A stretch of DNA of 64,000 bases from Streptomyces brasiliensis (lineage in GTDB: Bacteria; Actinomycetota; Actinomycetes; Streptomycetales; Streptomycetaceae): the NCBI RefSeq assembly GCF_014647875.1, contig NZ_BMQA01000004.1:62001-126000 (forward strand), read 5' to 3'. The notes beneath the pieces are model-generated. The model was not told where the DNA came from. It worked only from the letters and a program-made list of their open reading frames with translations, and did not search any database. Shown piece after piece: positions 16,319 through 25,436 of the stretch. Each line of letters starts with the position of its first letter. Position 1 is the first letter of the stretch. Made by a program: the position numbers and the translations under genes.

Positions 16319-17584
16319 ATGCCGATGCAACCCTGGTTCCGCGACGCCAAGTTGGGCATCTTCGTCCACTGGGGCATCTACGCGGTGGATGGAGTCCCGG
16401 AGTCCTGGTCCTTCTACACGGGGCAGGTGTCCCACGAGCGGTACATGAAACAGCTGGACGGCTTCACGGCCTCTCGGTACGACCCCCGCGCCTGGGCGGA
16501 GCTGTTCGTCCGTGCGGGTGCCCGGTACGCCGTCCTCACCGCCCGGCACCATGACGGCGTGGCCCTGTGGGACACCGCCCACGGCGACCTGAACGTGGCC
16601 GCCGGCACACCGGCGGGCCGCGACCTGCTCGCCGGTTACACCGCCGCACTGCGCGAACGGGGCCTCAAGGTCGGCCTCTACTACTCGCACTCCGACTGGA
16701 ACCACCCCGACTACGCGAGCACCCGTCACCCCGAGCCCGGCGAGGAACCGCCCAACCCCTACTCCCACGCGGCACCGGGTGCCGAGGACCCCGAGGCGTG
16801 GGCGCGCTTCCTCGCCTACCGCAACGCCCAGGTGGGCGAGTTGGTCGCGCGGTTCCGCCCGGACCTGCTGTGGTTCGACGGCGAGTGGGAGCGCACGGAG
16901 GAACAGTGGGGCATGAGGGAGCTCGCCGAGGCCGTCCTGGCCGGAAACCCTGACACGATCCTCAACGCCCGCATGCTGAGCCACGGCGACTACGCCACGC
17001 CGGAGCAGGGCGTACCGCTTCAAGCACCGGACGGGCCATGGGAGTTGTGCCTCACCGTCAACGACTCGTGGGGGTTCCAGCACCAGGATCACAACCACAA
17101 GTCGGTGCGCCAGCTGGTGCGTTACTTCGCGGAGACGATCGGCGCCGGCGGCAATCTGCTGCTCGACATCGGCCCGCGCGAGGACGGCACGATCCTGCCG
17201 GAGCAGGCGGAGCGTCTCGAGGGACTCGGGGCGTGGATCGCCCGGCACTCGGACGCCGTGTACGGCACGGTGGCGGGGCTGCCGCCCGGCCACCACTACG
17301 GGCCGAGCACGCTGTCGGCGGACCGGCGCACGCTCTACCTGGTGTGCTTCGACGCCCCGCGCGAGACCGTGTCCGTACGGGGGCTGCGCAACCGGATCCG
17401 CCGGGTGAGCGTGGTCGGGACGGGCACCGAGCTGGGCCACCGTGTCACCGGGGGACTGCACGAGGTGCCGGGCGTGACATGGCTCGAGGCACCGGGACCG
17501 GACGACGTGGACGAGTACGCGACGGTCCTCGCCCTGGAACTCGACGGCGAGCTGGACCTCTACAGGGGTACGGGGCGCGACTGA
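16319..17584 (+). CDS. Alpha-L-fucosidase (glycoside hydrolase family 29)
   Basis: A 421-residue GH29 enzyme that releases L-fucose from glycans. The family opening KLGIFVHWGIYAVDGVPESW is intact, followed by ARYAVLTARHHDGVALWD. DLLWFDGEW holds the nucleophile, Asp187 by my count. GAGGNLLLDIGPREDGTI closes the barrel, and a short beta-sandwich follows. No signal peptide is visible, so it should act in the cytoplasm. The ATG is 10 bp from the IS630 end and has no ribosome site, so the element has removed the native promoter and leader, perhaps with a few residues. Expression would need outward transcription from the element. Confidence 0.88.
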   Translation: MPMQPWFRDAKLGIFVHWGIYAVDGVPESWSFYTGQVSHERYMKQLDGFTASRYDPRAWAELFVRAGARYAVLTARHHDGVALWDTAHGDLNVAAGTPAGRDLLAGYTAALRERGLKVGLYYSHSDWNHPDYASTRHPEPGEEPPNPYSHAAPGAEDPEAWARFLAYRNAQVGELVARFRPDLLWFDGEWERTEEQWGMRELAEAVLAGNPDTILNARMLSHGDYATPEQGVPLQAPDGPWELCLTVNDSWGFQHQDHNHKSVRQLVRYFAETIGAGGNLLLDIGPREDGTILPEQAERLEGLGAWIARHSDAVYGTVAGLPPGHHYGPSTLSADRRTLYLVCFDAPRETVSVRGLRNRIRRVSVVGTGTELGHRVTGGLHEVPGVTWLEAPGPDDVDEYATVLALELDGELDLYRGTGRD

Positions 17585-17611
17585 CACCTTGGCCCGGGCG
17601 GGGACACGGAC

Positions 17612-17911
17612 GTGGACGTGGACGTGGCCTCAGCGTCCACGCCCACGGGCCGGCGCCAGCTCGCACGAGCCGGGCGACCACCGCCTCAGACCACCCCGGG
17701 CCACCGCCGCCTCATGCCACCCCGCCGACCGCCTCCGCCCCCCACACACAACACCCCGGCAGGACGCCGTGCGTGGGCACCTGGTCGCCCGCACGACCGG
17801 CTGCAGGAGCTCCTCGCGGGCATGGGCGCCGCCGTCGACGCCGCGGGCGGACGTCTCACGATGCGCTACGCCACGGTGGTGATCACGGCGGCCCGCACCG
17901 CGGCCGGCTGA
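17612..17911 (+). pseudogene. Possible gene tail, methyltransferase-like (uncertain)
   Basis: An open frame of 99 codons, low-complexity Arg/Pro/Thr for the first about 60 codons. It then turns protein-like: DRLQELLAGMGAAVDAAGGR, then TMRYATVVITAART before the stop. That ending resembles the last beta-hairpin of class I SAM-dependent methyltransferases. No start or SAM motif is present. It is best read as the 3' remnant of a deleted gene between the fucosidase and the convergent ammonia-lyase gene; the family is uncertain. Confidence 0.3.
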
Positions 17912-17917
17912 TGCGTC

Positions 17918-18904
17918 TCACGCGCCGTTCGCCGATCGGCCGTCGACGATCTCGGCGAAGCGGTCCGCGCCGACGTTGCCGCCGGAGAGGATGACGCCGA
18001 TCCTGCGCGGCCCCGGCTCGATCCGCTGGGCCAGCAGGGCCGCCAGGCCGCTGGCGCCGCTGGGCTCGACGACGCTCTTCAGCCGTTCGAAGGCGAACCG
18101 CATCGCGTCCCGGATCTGGTCGTCGCTCACGAGTGAAATGCCGTCCAGCAGGCGCCGGTTGATGGAGAAGGTCAGCTCTCCGGGGATGTCGGCGGCCTGA
18201 CCGTCGGCGATGGTGCGGGGCACCGGCACGGAGACGCGCCGACCCGCCTCCAGGGACCGCTTGGTGTCGTCGCCGGCCTCGGGCTCGACCCCGACGACCC
18301 GGATGCCGGGCAGCAGCCCCTTGGCCGCGGTGGCGCTGCCCGCGATCAGCCCGCCGCCGCCGACCGGCACGACGAGCGCATCCAGATCCCCCACTTCTTC
18401 GATGAGTTCGAGGGCCGCCGTGCCCTGTCCGGCGATGACGTGGGGGTGTTCGTACGGTGGCACCAGTGCCAGCCCGCGGTCGGCTGCGAGGGCCTCGCCC
18501 ATCGCGTTGCGGTCGCCGGTGTAGCGGTCGTAGGTGACGATCTCCGCCCCGTAGCCGACGGTCGCCTCCAGCTTGGCGCGGGGTGTGTCCTCCGGCATGA
18601 GGATCACGGCGGTGGTGCCGAGTTCACGGGCGGCCAGGGCGACGGCCTGGGCGTGGTTACCGGAGGAGTAGGCGGCGACGCCCTTGGCGAGCTGCTCCGG
18701 GGACAGCCGGGACGCGGCGTTGTACGCGCCGCGGAACTTGAAGGCACCGATGCGCTGGAGGTTCTCGCACTTGAGGAAGACCTCGGCGCCGACCAGCTCG
18801 TCCAGGGTGCGCGAGCGCAGGACGGGGGTGCGGTGGGCGACGCCCTTGATCCGTGCCGCGGCGTCCTGGACGTCCGCCAGGGTGACGGGCGGGGTGTCGG
18901 GCAT
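17918..18904 (-). CDS. PLP-dependent threonine/hydroxyaspartate ammonia-lyase
   Basis: A 328-residue fold-type II PLP enzyme without a regulatory ACT domain, the length of catabolic threonine/serine dehydratases and threo-3-hydroxyaspartate ammonia-lyases. The PLP lysine is Lys56 in IGAFKFRGAYNA, SSGNHAQAVALAA binds substrate, and VPVGGGGLIAG holds the phosphate. It would deaminate a hydroxy amino acid to a keto acid. The ATG at 18904 is preceded by ACGGAGGACGC. It is divergent from a DauR-type regulator 116 bp away, a pairing that suggests control by a hydroxy- or D-amino acid. Confidence 0.87.
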   Translation of the reverse strand: MPDTPPVTLADVQDAAARIKGVAHRTPVLRSRTLDELVGAEVFLKCENLQRIGAFKFRGAYNAASRLSPEQLAKGVAAYSSGNHAQAVALAARELGTTAVILMPEDTPRAKLEATVGYGAEIVTYDRYTGDRNAMGEALAADRGLALVPPYEHPHVIAGQGTAALELIEEVGDLDALVVPVGGGGLIAGSATAAKGLLPGIRVVGVEPEAGDDTKRSLEAGRRVSVPVPRTIADGQAADIPGELTFSINRRLLDGISLVSDDQIRDAMRFAFERLKSVVEPSGASGLAALLAQRIEPGPRRIGVILSGGNVGADRFAEIVDGRSANGA

Positions 18905-19020
18905 GTGCGTCCTCCGTTCTGGGCGCCGTCGACGCCCGGTGGGCTTCCGCTGGAGACTCCTTGGAATTATTGTCTACTACCTGTACTGAAAGTCCAGACC
19001 CGGTCCACGAAGGCGAGCCG

Positions 19021-19749
19021 ATGACGCAGCGATCGACGGACACCAGCGACGACGCGGCGCCGCAGCCGACAGGCGCCGACGACGACTCGGCGCGGCGTGA
19101 GCAGGACGCGATCGTCACCGCCCTCACCCCGGTGATCGACGGGATCGCCACGACCCTCGGGTCCTGCTGCGAGGTGGTGATCCACGACTTCCGGCGCCCC
19201 GAGCGCTCCGTCGTCGCCATCGCCGGGGCGGTCACCGGGCGCGGCGTCGGCGGGTCCATGAGCGAGATCGGCATGAAGGTCCTCGCGAGCGGCGACACGG
19301 CGCGCGACGAGCTGAACTACCTCACCCGCACCCAGGACGGGAAGCTGGTGAAGTCCTCCACGATGGTGCTGCGCGACACGCGCGGTACGGTGTTCGGCGC
19401 GCTGTGCGTCAATCTCGACGTCACCGCCGTGACCCAGGCCCACACGCTGATCGGCGAGATCGCCGGGGTCGCCGCGACCGGTCCCGAACCTCCGACGACC
19501 GCCTTCGGCGACGACATCGGCACGGTGCTGGACTCCATCGTCGACACGCACCAGCTGCGCCGCAACAAGCCCTGGGCCCAACTGACCCGTACCGAACGGC
19601 TGGACCTGTTCCGCGACCTCGACGAGCGGGGCGTGTTCGCGGTGCGTGGCTCGGTCCAGCAGGTCGCCGGGCGACTCGGTATCTCCCGCGCGTCCGCGTA
19701 CAGCTATCTGGCCGCGACCCGCAACGACGACGGCCCAGGTACGTCCTGA
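19021..19749 (+). CDS. YheO/DauR-type transcriptional regulator
   Basis: A 242-residue regulator. The N-terminal YheO-like PAS domain is recognisable from EVVIHDFRRPERSVVAIAG and FGALCVNLDVTAVTQAH. The C-terminal DauR-type helix-turn-helix has LDLFRDLDERGVFAVRGSVQ and VAGRLGISRASAYSYLAATR. Family members control amino-acid catabolic genes, for example DauR with D-arginine dehydrogenase. Start ATG 19021 follows GAAGGCGAG; the 20 codons upstream are non-coding promoter. Divergent orientation to the ammonia-lyase gene makes that gene its probable target. Confidence 0.83.
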   Translation: MTQRSTDTSDDAAPQPTGADDDSARREQDAIVTALTPVIDGIATTLGSCCEVVIHDFRRPERSVVAIAGAVTGRGVGGSMSEIGMKVLASGDTARDELNYLTRTQDGKLVKSSTMVLRDTRGTVFGALCVNLDVTAVTQAHTLIGEIAGVAATGPEPPTTAFGDDIGTVLDSIVDTHQLRRNKPWAQLTRTERLDLFRDLDERGVFAVRGSVQQVAGRLGISRASAYSYLAATRNDDGPGTS

Positions 19750-19795
19750 GCAGCACCGCCCCAAGCACCGTGAACAGCCCGAGGAAAGGCGTCCG

Positions 19796-20578
19796 TTGAA
19801 CACCGGCAGCTACTATGAGCGCATCGACGAGCACCGTTTCAAGCCCACCCCGCACGCGGGCGGCGCCTGGGACCCCGGCGAGCTGCACTTCAGCCCGCTC
19901 GGCGGTCTTGTCGCGCACGCCCTCGACCGGTACCGGGCGGCGCGCCCGGACGACGGGCTCGCGCTCGCCCGGATCAGCTACGACATCCTGGGGCGGCTCG
20001 CCCTGGACGAGTGCGAGATCCGGGTCGAGACGGTGCGCCCCGGCCGCACCATCGAACTCCTCGAAGCCGTCGTGCTCGTCGCCGACCGGCCGGTGGTCCG
20101 CGCGCGTGCCTGGTTCCTGGCCACGCTGGACACCGCAGCGGTGGCGGGCGGCTCCGGCGAACGGCTGCCGGACCCGGAGACGCTCGCGCCGTGGCGGATG
20201 TCCGACGTGTGGCCCGGCGGCTACATCGCCTCCCTCGACGTACGGCCGGTCGCCCCGCCGCAGCAGGGTCGTACGACCGCCTGGGTCGCCACGCCCCTCG
20301 AGCTCGTGGCCGGGGAGCCCGTCGGCCCGGTCGCGTCCTACCTCGCCCTCGTCGACACGGCCAACGGCATCGCCGTACGGCAGCCGCCGACCGAGTGGAT
20401 GTTCCCCAACGTCGACCTCACCGTGCACCTGCACCGCCGGCCCGAGGGCCGCTGGACCGGTCTGGACACCACGGTCGTCTTCGGCCCGACCGGCCAGGGC
20501 CTGACCGGCACGGTCCTGCACGACGTCCACGGCCCGGTCGGCCAGGCCCAGCAGATCCTCACGGTCCGACCGCTGTAG
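19796..20578 (+). CDS. Thioesterase-family protein (double hotdog)
   Basis: A 260-residue protein of the TesB-like acyl-CoA thioesterase superfamily, with a double hotdog layout: FSPLGGLVAHALDRYRAA and RISYDILGRLALDECEIRVE in the first half, WMFPNVDLTVHLHRRPEGRW and LDTTVVFGPTGQGL in the second. I start at TTG 19796 (MNTGSYYERID), preceded by GAGGAAAGG at good spacing; longer frames overlap the regulator gene. It follows that regulator by 46 bp and may be co-transcribed. Substrate chain is unknown. Confidence 0.8.
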   Translation: MNTGSYYERIDEHRFKPTPHAGGAWDPGELHFSPLGGLVAHALDRYRAARPDDGLALARISYDILGRLALDECEIRVETVRPGRTIELLEAVVLVADRPVVRARAWFLATLDTAAVAGGSGERLPDPETLAPWRMSDVWPGGYIASLDVRPVAPPQQGRTTAWVATPLELVAGEPVGPVASYLALVDTANGIAVRQPPTEWMFPNVDLTVHLHRRPEGRWTGLDTTVVFGPTGQGLTGTVLHDVHGPVGQAQQILTVRPL

Positions 20579-20590
20579 CGGGTGTGGGCG

Positions 20591-21270
20591 TCAGCGGCCG
20601 TTCGCCGGGATCACGGCGACCGGGCAGCCTGCGGAGCGCAGCAGTGACCGGCTCGCCCCGTCCCACAGCAGTCGCGGCATCCCCTGGCGTCCGCATGCCG
20701 CGACGACGACCAACTGGGCGTGTTCGCTCACGTCGGTGAGGGTCCGCCCGAGCCGGCCAGGCACCGGCCGGTCGTGCACCGTGACCTCCGGGTGCGCCTT
20801 CCGCAGGTCCCGCAGAATCCCGGCGAGGCCGTCCGGTGCGCCCGGGCGCCTGCCCCAGGGGCGCACGGGCCGCGGACCACCAGGACCGGGCAGCGCGCGT
20901 GCGCGGTCAGATGTCCGGCGACCGATCCCTTCCGCGTGCGGTCCGGGCGACGGCCGCCGATGACGGTCAGCGACGCGTCGCGCGCCTCCGTCGCCAGGAC
21001 CGACTCGGGGTCGCCGATGAGAACGTCCTGCGTGACCTCCAGGAACGGGGCGGTGCGACAGGCCCGGCGCTCCGCCTCGGTCAGGATCCTGTCCGCCCGC
21101 TCGCGCACCGCGCCCCCGGCCGGGTCCCACGCGGCCGCGCCCGCCGACCAGCCGATGGCATGGACCAGCCGGAGTTCCGTGCCGTGCCGCTCGGCCTCCC
21201 GTGCCGCGGCCTCGACCACGTCCCGGTCCGACGGCGAACCGTCCACTCCCACCACGACGGGACCCTTCAT
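20591..21270 (-). pseudogene. Universal stress protein, frameshifted with internal deletion
   Basis: From ATG 21270 (MKGPVVVGVDGSPSDRDVV) the first Usp domain is complete to HARCPVLVVRG. The frame then goes off. The end of a second Usp domain continues in another frame (LRKAHPEVTVHDRPV, LVVVAACGRQGMPRLL, GCPVAVIPANGR). The beginning of the second domain, including its own GVDGS strand, is missing, so a deletion plus frameshift near 20870 broke a normal tandem two-domain protein. Domain 1 alone might still be made. It marks the left edge of the stress island. Confidence 0.75.
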
Positions 21271-21432
21271 GTCGCCCCTCCCCTGCCGGTCACGGTCGGC
21301 GGCCGTACGGCACGGCCGGACCGATCCCACCGTGCTCCCGTGCCCGCACCTCCCACAGGGGCCGGAAGGGGCCCGGAACCGCGCCATCCGGCCCCACCGG
21401 CGGCGGCCGGAACACGGCGGTGGGGCCGGACA

Positions 21433-21446
21433 GGGTCGATCGGCCC
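21433..21446. promoter_or_regulatory. Dyad of the DosR-like regulon, GGGTCGATCGGCCC
   Basis: One mismatch to GGNCCG-NN-CGGNCC (fourth base). It lies 66 bp before the DUF1876 start, in the divergent region with the broken stress-protein gene. Confidence 0.5.
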
Positions 21447-21512
21447 TGGACCGACGGCGCGAACGGGCGCAGCCTTGAGAAGTGCAGGGGGGTGCCCACG
21501 GAGGTGATGACG

Positions 21513-21770
21513 GTGCAAGCCAAGCAGTGGACCGTACAGATCTTCATCACGGAGGACGACAACAACACCCACGCGCGTGCCGTCCTGAGCACCCGCGACA
21601 CGTCGACGGTCACCGGCACGGGCACCGCGCGGCGCAACCCGGTGGACCGGCCGATCCCCGAGATCGGTGACGAACTGGCCGCCAGCCGCGCACTGGAGGA
21701 CCTCGCCCTCCGGCTGCACGAAGTGGCGGCTCGCGACGTGGTGGAGATGGCCGGGCCCATCCGCGGCTGA
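21513..21770 (+). CDS. DUF1876 (dsRBD-like) small protein
   Basis: An 85-residue protein typical of actinobacterial DUF1876 proteins: KQWTVQIFITEDDNNTHARA, then GTGTARRNPVDRPIPEIGDELAASRALEDLALRL (positions 21630-21720). Homologues have a double-stranded-RNA-binding-like fold and are often found in dormancy regulons near universal stress genes. GGAGG at 21500-21504 is 8 bp from GTG 21513 but only 2 bp from ATG 21507, so I prefer the GTG. A candidate DosR-type dyad lies upstream. Biochemical role is unknown. Confidence 0.8.
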   Translation: MQAKQWTVQIFITEDDNNTHARAVLSTRDTSTVTGTGTARRNPVDRPIPEIGDELAASRALEDLALRLHEVAARDVVEMAGPIRG

Positions 21771-21851
21771 CGGCGGAGCAGGGCACGGCATGTCACCGGG
21801 GCCTCCGCCACCCGCACAAGGAAGCGGAGGCCCCGGCATGTGACCGTTCGC

Positions 21852-22754
21852 TCACCGGTGCGGTACCACGGCCACCGGGCAGCCCACGTGGTGGATCGCC
21901 GCATGCGTGACGGGACCCAGGCGCGGCCCGGCCGGCCGCTCTGCGAGGTGCCGGCCCACGACCAGGAGGCTCGCCCCGGTCGCGGCGCGCACCAGCACGT
22001 TGGTGGCCCTCTCCTCGACCACGGTCTCCAGCGTCTCCACGTCTGGGTACTTGTCCCGCCAGACCTGCAGCAAGGCCTGGAGGAAGCCCAGCCACTCGTC
22101 CGCGCGCTGCGGCTCGTTCACCAGGGCGATCTCGCCGGGACCGAGACCCACCGGCCAGGGCACGTGCCAGGCGTGCACGGCCCGCAGCCGCGCGTGGCGC
22201 AGCCGGGCCGCCTCGAAGGCGAACTCGATGACCTCGTCGCAGGGGTCGCCGACGTCGATGCCCAGGACCACGTCCCGGTAGCCGGTGCGCGTCGAGGCGC
22301 TGCCGTCGGCGGCCGGAAGGTGCTCGTCGGCCGCGTCCTCGCCGGCCCGCACGAGGACGACGGGACGCCCGGCCTTCGACGCTACGCCGAGCGCGACCGA
22401 ACCCACGAGGAACCCGGTGAAGCCGCTCAGTCCGCGCGAGCCCAGGACCAGGAGGTCGGCACCCTCGGCGGCCTTCAGGAGTGCGGCGGTCGCCGGGCCC
22501 TCGACCTGTTCGTCGTGGATCCGGACCTCCGGGCACGTGGCGCGAACATGCTCCTGCGCCGCGCGCAGGACGCGTCGGGCCAGATTCCGCTGGGCGGCGG
22601 TCGCGATCTCACCGTCCCGCCCGCGCGGGTGCCAGTTCCAGACGTGCACGAGACGCAGCGGTCGTCCCCTGCGGACGGCCTCGCGGGCCGCCCACGCGGC
22701 GGCGGAAAGGCTCTCGGACGATCCGTCGACTCCGGCGACAACAGGCGGCAGCAT
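21852..22754 (-). CDS. Universal stress protein, two Usp domains
   Basis: A 300-residue tandem universal stress protein. Domain 1 opens with PPVVAGVDGSSESLSAAAWA and ends with LLVLGSRGLSGFTGFLVGSV, an ATP-binding G-x2-G-x9-G pattern. Domain 2 opens with DVVLGIDVGDPCDEVIEFAF and ends with GCPVAVVPHR. The second domain has VVGRHLAERPAGPRLGPV in place of the full glycine loop, so ATP binding there is doubtful. Such proteins bind ATP and mark hypoxic or stationary states (compare Rv2623). The promoter has a perfect copy of the 14-bp dyad. Confidence 0.9.
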   Translation of the reverse strand: MLPPVVAGVDGSSESLSAAAWAAREAVRRGRPLRLVHVWNWHPRGRDGEIATAAQRNLARRVLRAAQEHVRATCPEVRIHDEQVEGPATAALLKAAEGADLLVLGSRGLSGFTGFLVGSVALGVASKAGRPVVLVRAGEDAADEHLPAADGSASTRTGYRDVVLGIDVGDPCDEVIEFAFEAARLRHARLRAVHAWHVPWPVGLGPGEIALVNEPQRADEWLGFLQALLQVWRDKYPDVETLETVVEERATNVLVRAATGASLLVVGRHLAERPAGPRLGPVTHAAIHHVGCPVAVVPHR

Positions 22755-22842
22755 GACGGCACCTCCAGTGATGGTTCAGGTTCCCGGTTCCACCGTCGTA
22801 CGGCGGCCGGTGTACGGCGAGGGGCTACCAGGTCCACGCCGG

Positions 22843-22856
22843 GGTCCGACCGGCCC
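22843..22856. promoter_or_regulatory. Dyad of the DosR-like regulon, GGTCCGACCGGCCC
   Basis: Perfect match to GGNCCG-NN-CGGNCC, 88 bp before the universal stress protein start at 22754. Confidence 0.6.
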
Positions 22857-22902
22857 CCCTGCGTGGGAAGTTCATGTTGTACCGGGGCCGGGTCCCCGCG
22901 TG

Positions 22903-25281
22903 TCAGTCCGGTAGCACCAGCCGGACCGTCTCCCCCGGCGGCACGGACACCGCCCGCTCCGGGAGCCGGATGTCGATGGGCCGGCGGTCGGACTGTGGCA
23001 CGACGACGTCCAGCAGTCCGCGCTCCAGGCGCAGCTGTACGCCCCAGTGGCCCTGGTACTGGAACGAGAAGCCGTACGAGGACAGTTCGGGCAGCGGCAC
23101 GGGGTCGAGCCACAGCGTTTTCTCCCTGGTCTCGAGCCCGGTCAGCCCGCGCTGCACGAGGTCGAGCGTGCCGCCCATCGCGCCGAGGTGGATGCCCTCG
23201 CCGGTGGTGCCGCCCTGGAGGTCGGCGATGTCGCCCCGCAGGGCCTCCTGGACGAAGATCCAGGCGTCCGAACGCCGGCAGCGCGCGAGGACCCAGCCGT
23301 GCACCAGGCCGCTGAGGGTGGAGCCGTGGCTGGTGCGGCGCAGATAGTGGTCGACGGTGCGCCGCCAGGTCTCCTCGTCCAGCCGGTACCCCAACCTGGT
23401 GAAGAGGGCGTCCAGTTCGGCCGGTGAGAAGAGGTAGCCGAGCATCAGCACGTCCGCCTGCTTGGACGCCTTGTAGCGGTTGACGGTGTCGCCCTCCGCC
23501 TCCAGGATCCGGTCGAGGCGGCGGATGTCGTCGTACCGATTGCGGTAGCCGTCCCAGTCCAGCTCCTGGAGGTCGTCGTAACCCTCGAACTGGCTGATGA
23601 CGCCGTCGCCGTGGAAGGGGACGTGGAGGGTGCGCGACACCTCCTCCCAGCGGTCGGGCTCGCCGGGCTCCAGGCCGATGCGCTCGACGAGTTCGCGGCG
23701 GCGCGGCTGGGGCAGGACGCGCAGCAGATCGAGGGCGCGGCAGAGCACCCAGGCGGCGGTGACGTTGGTGTAGGCGTTGTCGTCGAGGCCGGGCTCGGTC
23801 GCGCCCGGGTAGGCGTCGTGGTACTCGTCCGGACCGACCACGCCCCGGATGCGGTGCCGGCCGAGGCGGTCGTCGTAGGTGGCCGAGTCGGCCCAGAAGC
23901 GGGCGATCTCCAGCAGCGTCTCGGCGCCCTCGGTGTGCAGGAACTCGGCGTCGCCGCTCGCCTCGCTGTAGCGCCACACGTTGTACGCGACCGCCGAGCC
24001 GACGTGTCGCTGCAGGCGCGAGTGGTCCGGCAGCCAGCGCCCCGAACGGGGGTTGACGTGCACCTCCTGCGTCTCCTCGCGGCCGTCGCTGCCGCTCTGC
24101 CACGGGTACAGCGCGCCGCGCCGGCCGAGCGCGCGGGCCGCCGCACGGGCCTGCTCGAGGCGCCGGTGGCGGTAGCGGAGCAGGGCGCGCGAGACCTCGG
24201 GGAAGTGCAGGTCGAGATACGGCAGGACGAACAGCTCGTCCCAGAAGACGTGCCCGCGGTACGCCTCGCCGTGCAGCCCGCGCGCCGGCACACCGACGTC
24301 CAGGTCGGCCGTGTGCGGGGACAGCGTCTGCAGGACGTGGAAGAGGTGCAGCCGCAGGATGTGGCCCGCCTCACCGGGCACGTCCAACTCGGCGCGCCGC
24401 CACAGCTGTTCCCACGCGATGCGGTGCGCCTGGGTCAGCGCCTCGAATCCGGGGGCGGCGCCCACCCGGTCGACGGCGGCGCGCAGCGGGTCGCCGATCG
24501 CGGGGTCGCGGGAGGTGTGCACGGCGACGGTCTTGTCGACGGCGACGGTACGGCCGGGCGTCAGCGACAGCCGCATGTGCTGCACGGCCCGCCATGGTTC
24601 GTGCGGGTCGGAGACGGGTGCGTCGGCGGTGAGCCGGGCCGCCATGCCGATCCCGATGTCCGAGGTGCGGGTACGGCAGCGCAGCCACACCGTGTCCGCC
24701 GCGGCGCTGCCGGTGCGTACGTCGGTGAGGTGCCGGCCGTCCAGATCGCGGTAGCGGGCCACTCCGGAGTTGGTGACACCCCCGTCGAGCGCGGCCTCGA
24801 CGAGCAGTTCGTCGGCGAAGCCCTCGGCGGTGAACTCGGTGCACAGCGCGGCGAGATGGGGGTCGGCCATGTGCACGAGCCGCTGTTGGCGCACGAACAG
24901 GACGCGTTCTTCGCCGAAGCCGTAGCGGGTCCGGCGTTCCAGCAGTCCGGAGTCGAGGTGGAGCACCTGCCGGTGTTCGATCACCTCGGCGCTGTCCGGG
25001 CCGAGCCAGTCCTGTCCGTCGAGCCGGAAGCGCAGCGGCAGCCAGTTCGGGAGGTTGACCATGTCCTCGTTCTCGACCCGGCGTCCCGCCACCTCCGAGG
25101 TGAGCCGGTCGTAGCAGCCGGCCACATAGGTGCCCGGGTAGTGCACGTGGTCCGCGTCGCACTCCGGCAGCGCGCCGCGTGTGGCGAGGTAACCGTTGCC
25201 GACGGTGCACAGTGACTCCCGCAGGCGCTCCTCCGCGGGATCGTAGCCGTCGTACTCCCAGGTCCAGCCCGTCACTGTCAC
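22903..25281 (-). CDS. Glycoside hydrolase family 65 disaccharide phosphorylase
   Basis: A 792-residue GH65 protein, full length for maltose/trehalose/kojibiose phosphorylases. VVGPDEYHD holds the general acid, Glu486 by my count, and RRTSHGSTLSGLVHG is the phosphate-binding loop, so phosphorolysis is likelier than hydrolysis. The N-terminal beta-sandwich (WEYDGYDPAEERLRESLCTV) leads through a linker to the (alpha/alpha)6 barrel. It would split an alpha-linked glucose disaccharide into glucose and beta-glucose 1-phosphate, saving one ATP per sugar, which suits an energy-poor state. The exact disaccharide is not decided by these motifs. No convincing dyad is seen upstream. Confidence 0.88.
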   Translation of the reverse strand: MTVTGWTWEYDGYDPAEERLRESLCTVGNGYLATRGALPECDADHVHYPGTYVAGCYDRLTSEVAGRRVENEDMVNLPNWLPLRFRLDGQDWLGPDSAEVIEHRQVLHLDSGLLERRTRYGFGEERVLFVRQQRLVHMADPHLAALCTEFTAEGFADELLVEAALDGGVTNSGVARYRDLDGRHLTDVRTGSAAADTVWLRCRTRTSDIGIGMAARLTADAPVSDPHEPWRAVQHMRLSLTPGRTVAVDKTVAVHTSRDPAIGDPLRAAVDRVGAAPGFEALTQAHRIAWEQLWRRAELDVPGEAGHILRLHLFHVLQTLSPHTADLDVGVPARGLHGEAYRGHVFWDELFVLPYLDLHFPEVSRALLRYRHRRLEQARAAARALGRRGALYPWQSGSDGREETQEVHVNPRSGRWLPDHSRLQRHVGSAVAYNVWRYSEASGDAEFLHTEGAETLLEIARFWADSATYDDRLGRHRIRGVVGPDEYHDAYPGATEPGLDDNAYTNVTAAWVLCRALDLLRVLPQPRRRELVERIGLEPGEPDRWEEVSRTLHVPFHGDGVISQFEGYDDLQELDWDGYRNRYDDIRRLDRILEAEGDTVNRYKASKQADVLMLGYLFSPAELDALFTRLGYRLDEETWRRTVDHYLRRTSHGSTLSGLVHGWVLARCRRSDAWIFVQEALRGDIADLQGGTTGEGIHLGAMGGTLDLVQRGLTGLETREKTLWLDPVPLPELSSYGFSFQYQGHWGVQLRLERGLLDVVVPQSDRRPIDIRLPERAVSVPPGETVRLVLPD

Positions 25282-25436
25282 GATCCCCCTTCGAGCGATG
25301 CTGCGCGGTCGGCCACGGCGGTGCGCCGCCGCGTCGCAGCAGTCTGACCGCGGTGCGCGGACCGGCGGCGCGCCACGCCGACGGCGGTGGTGAACTCACC
25401 GTGACGGCCCGCGCCGGGTGCCCGGTGGGCGGAGGT

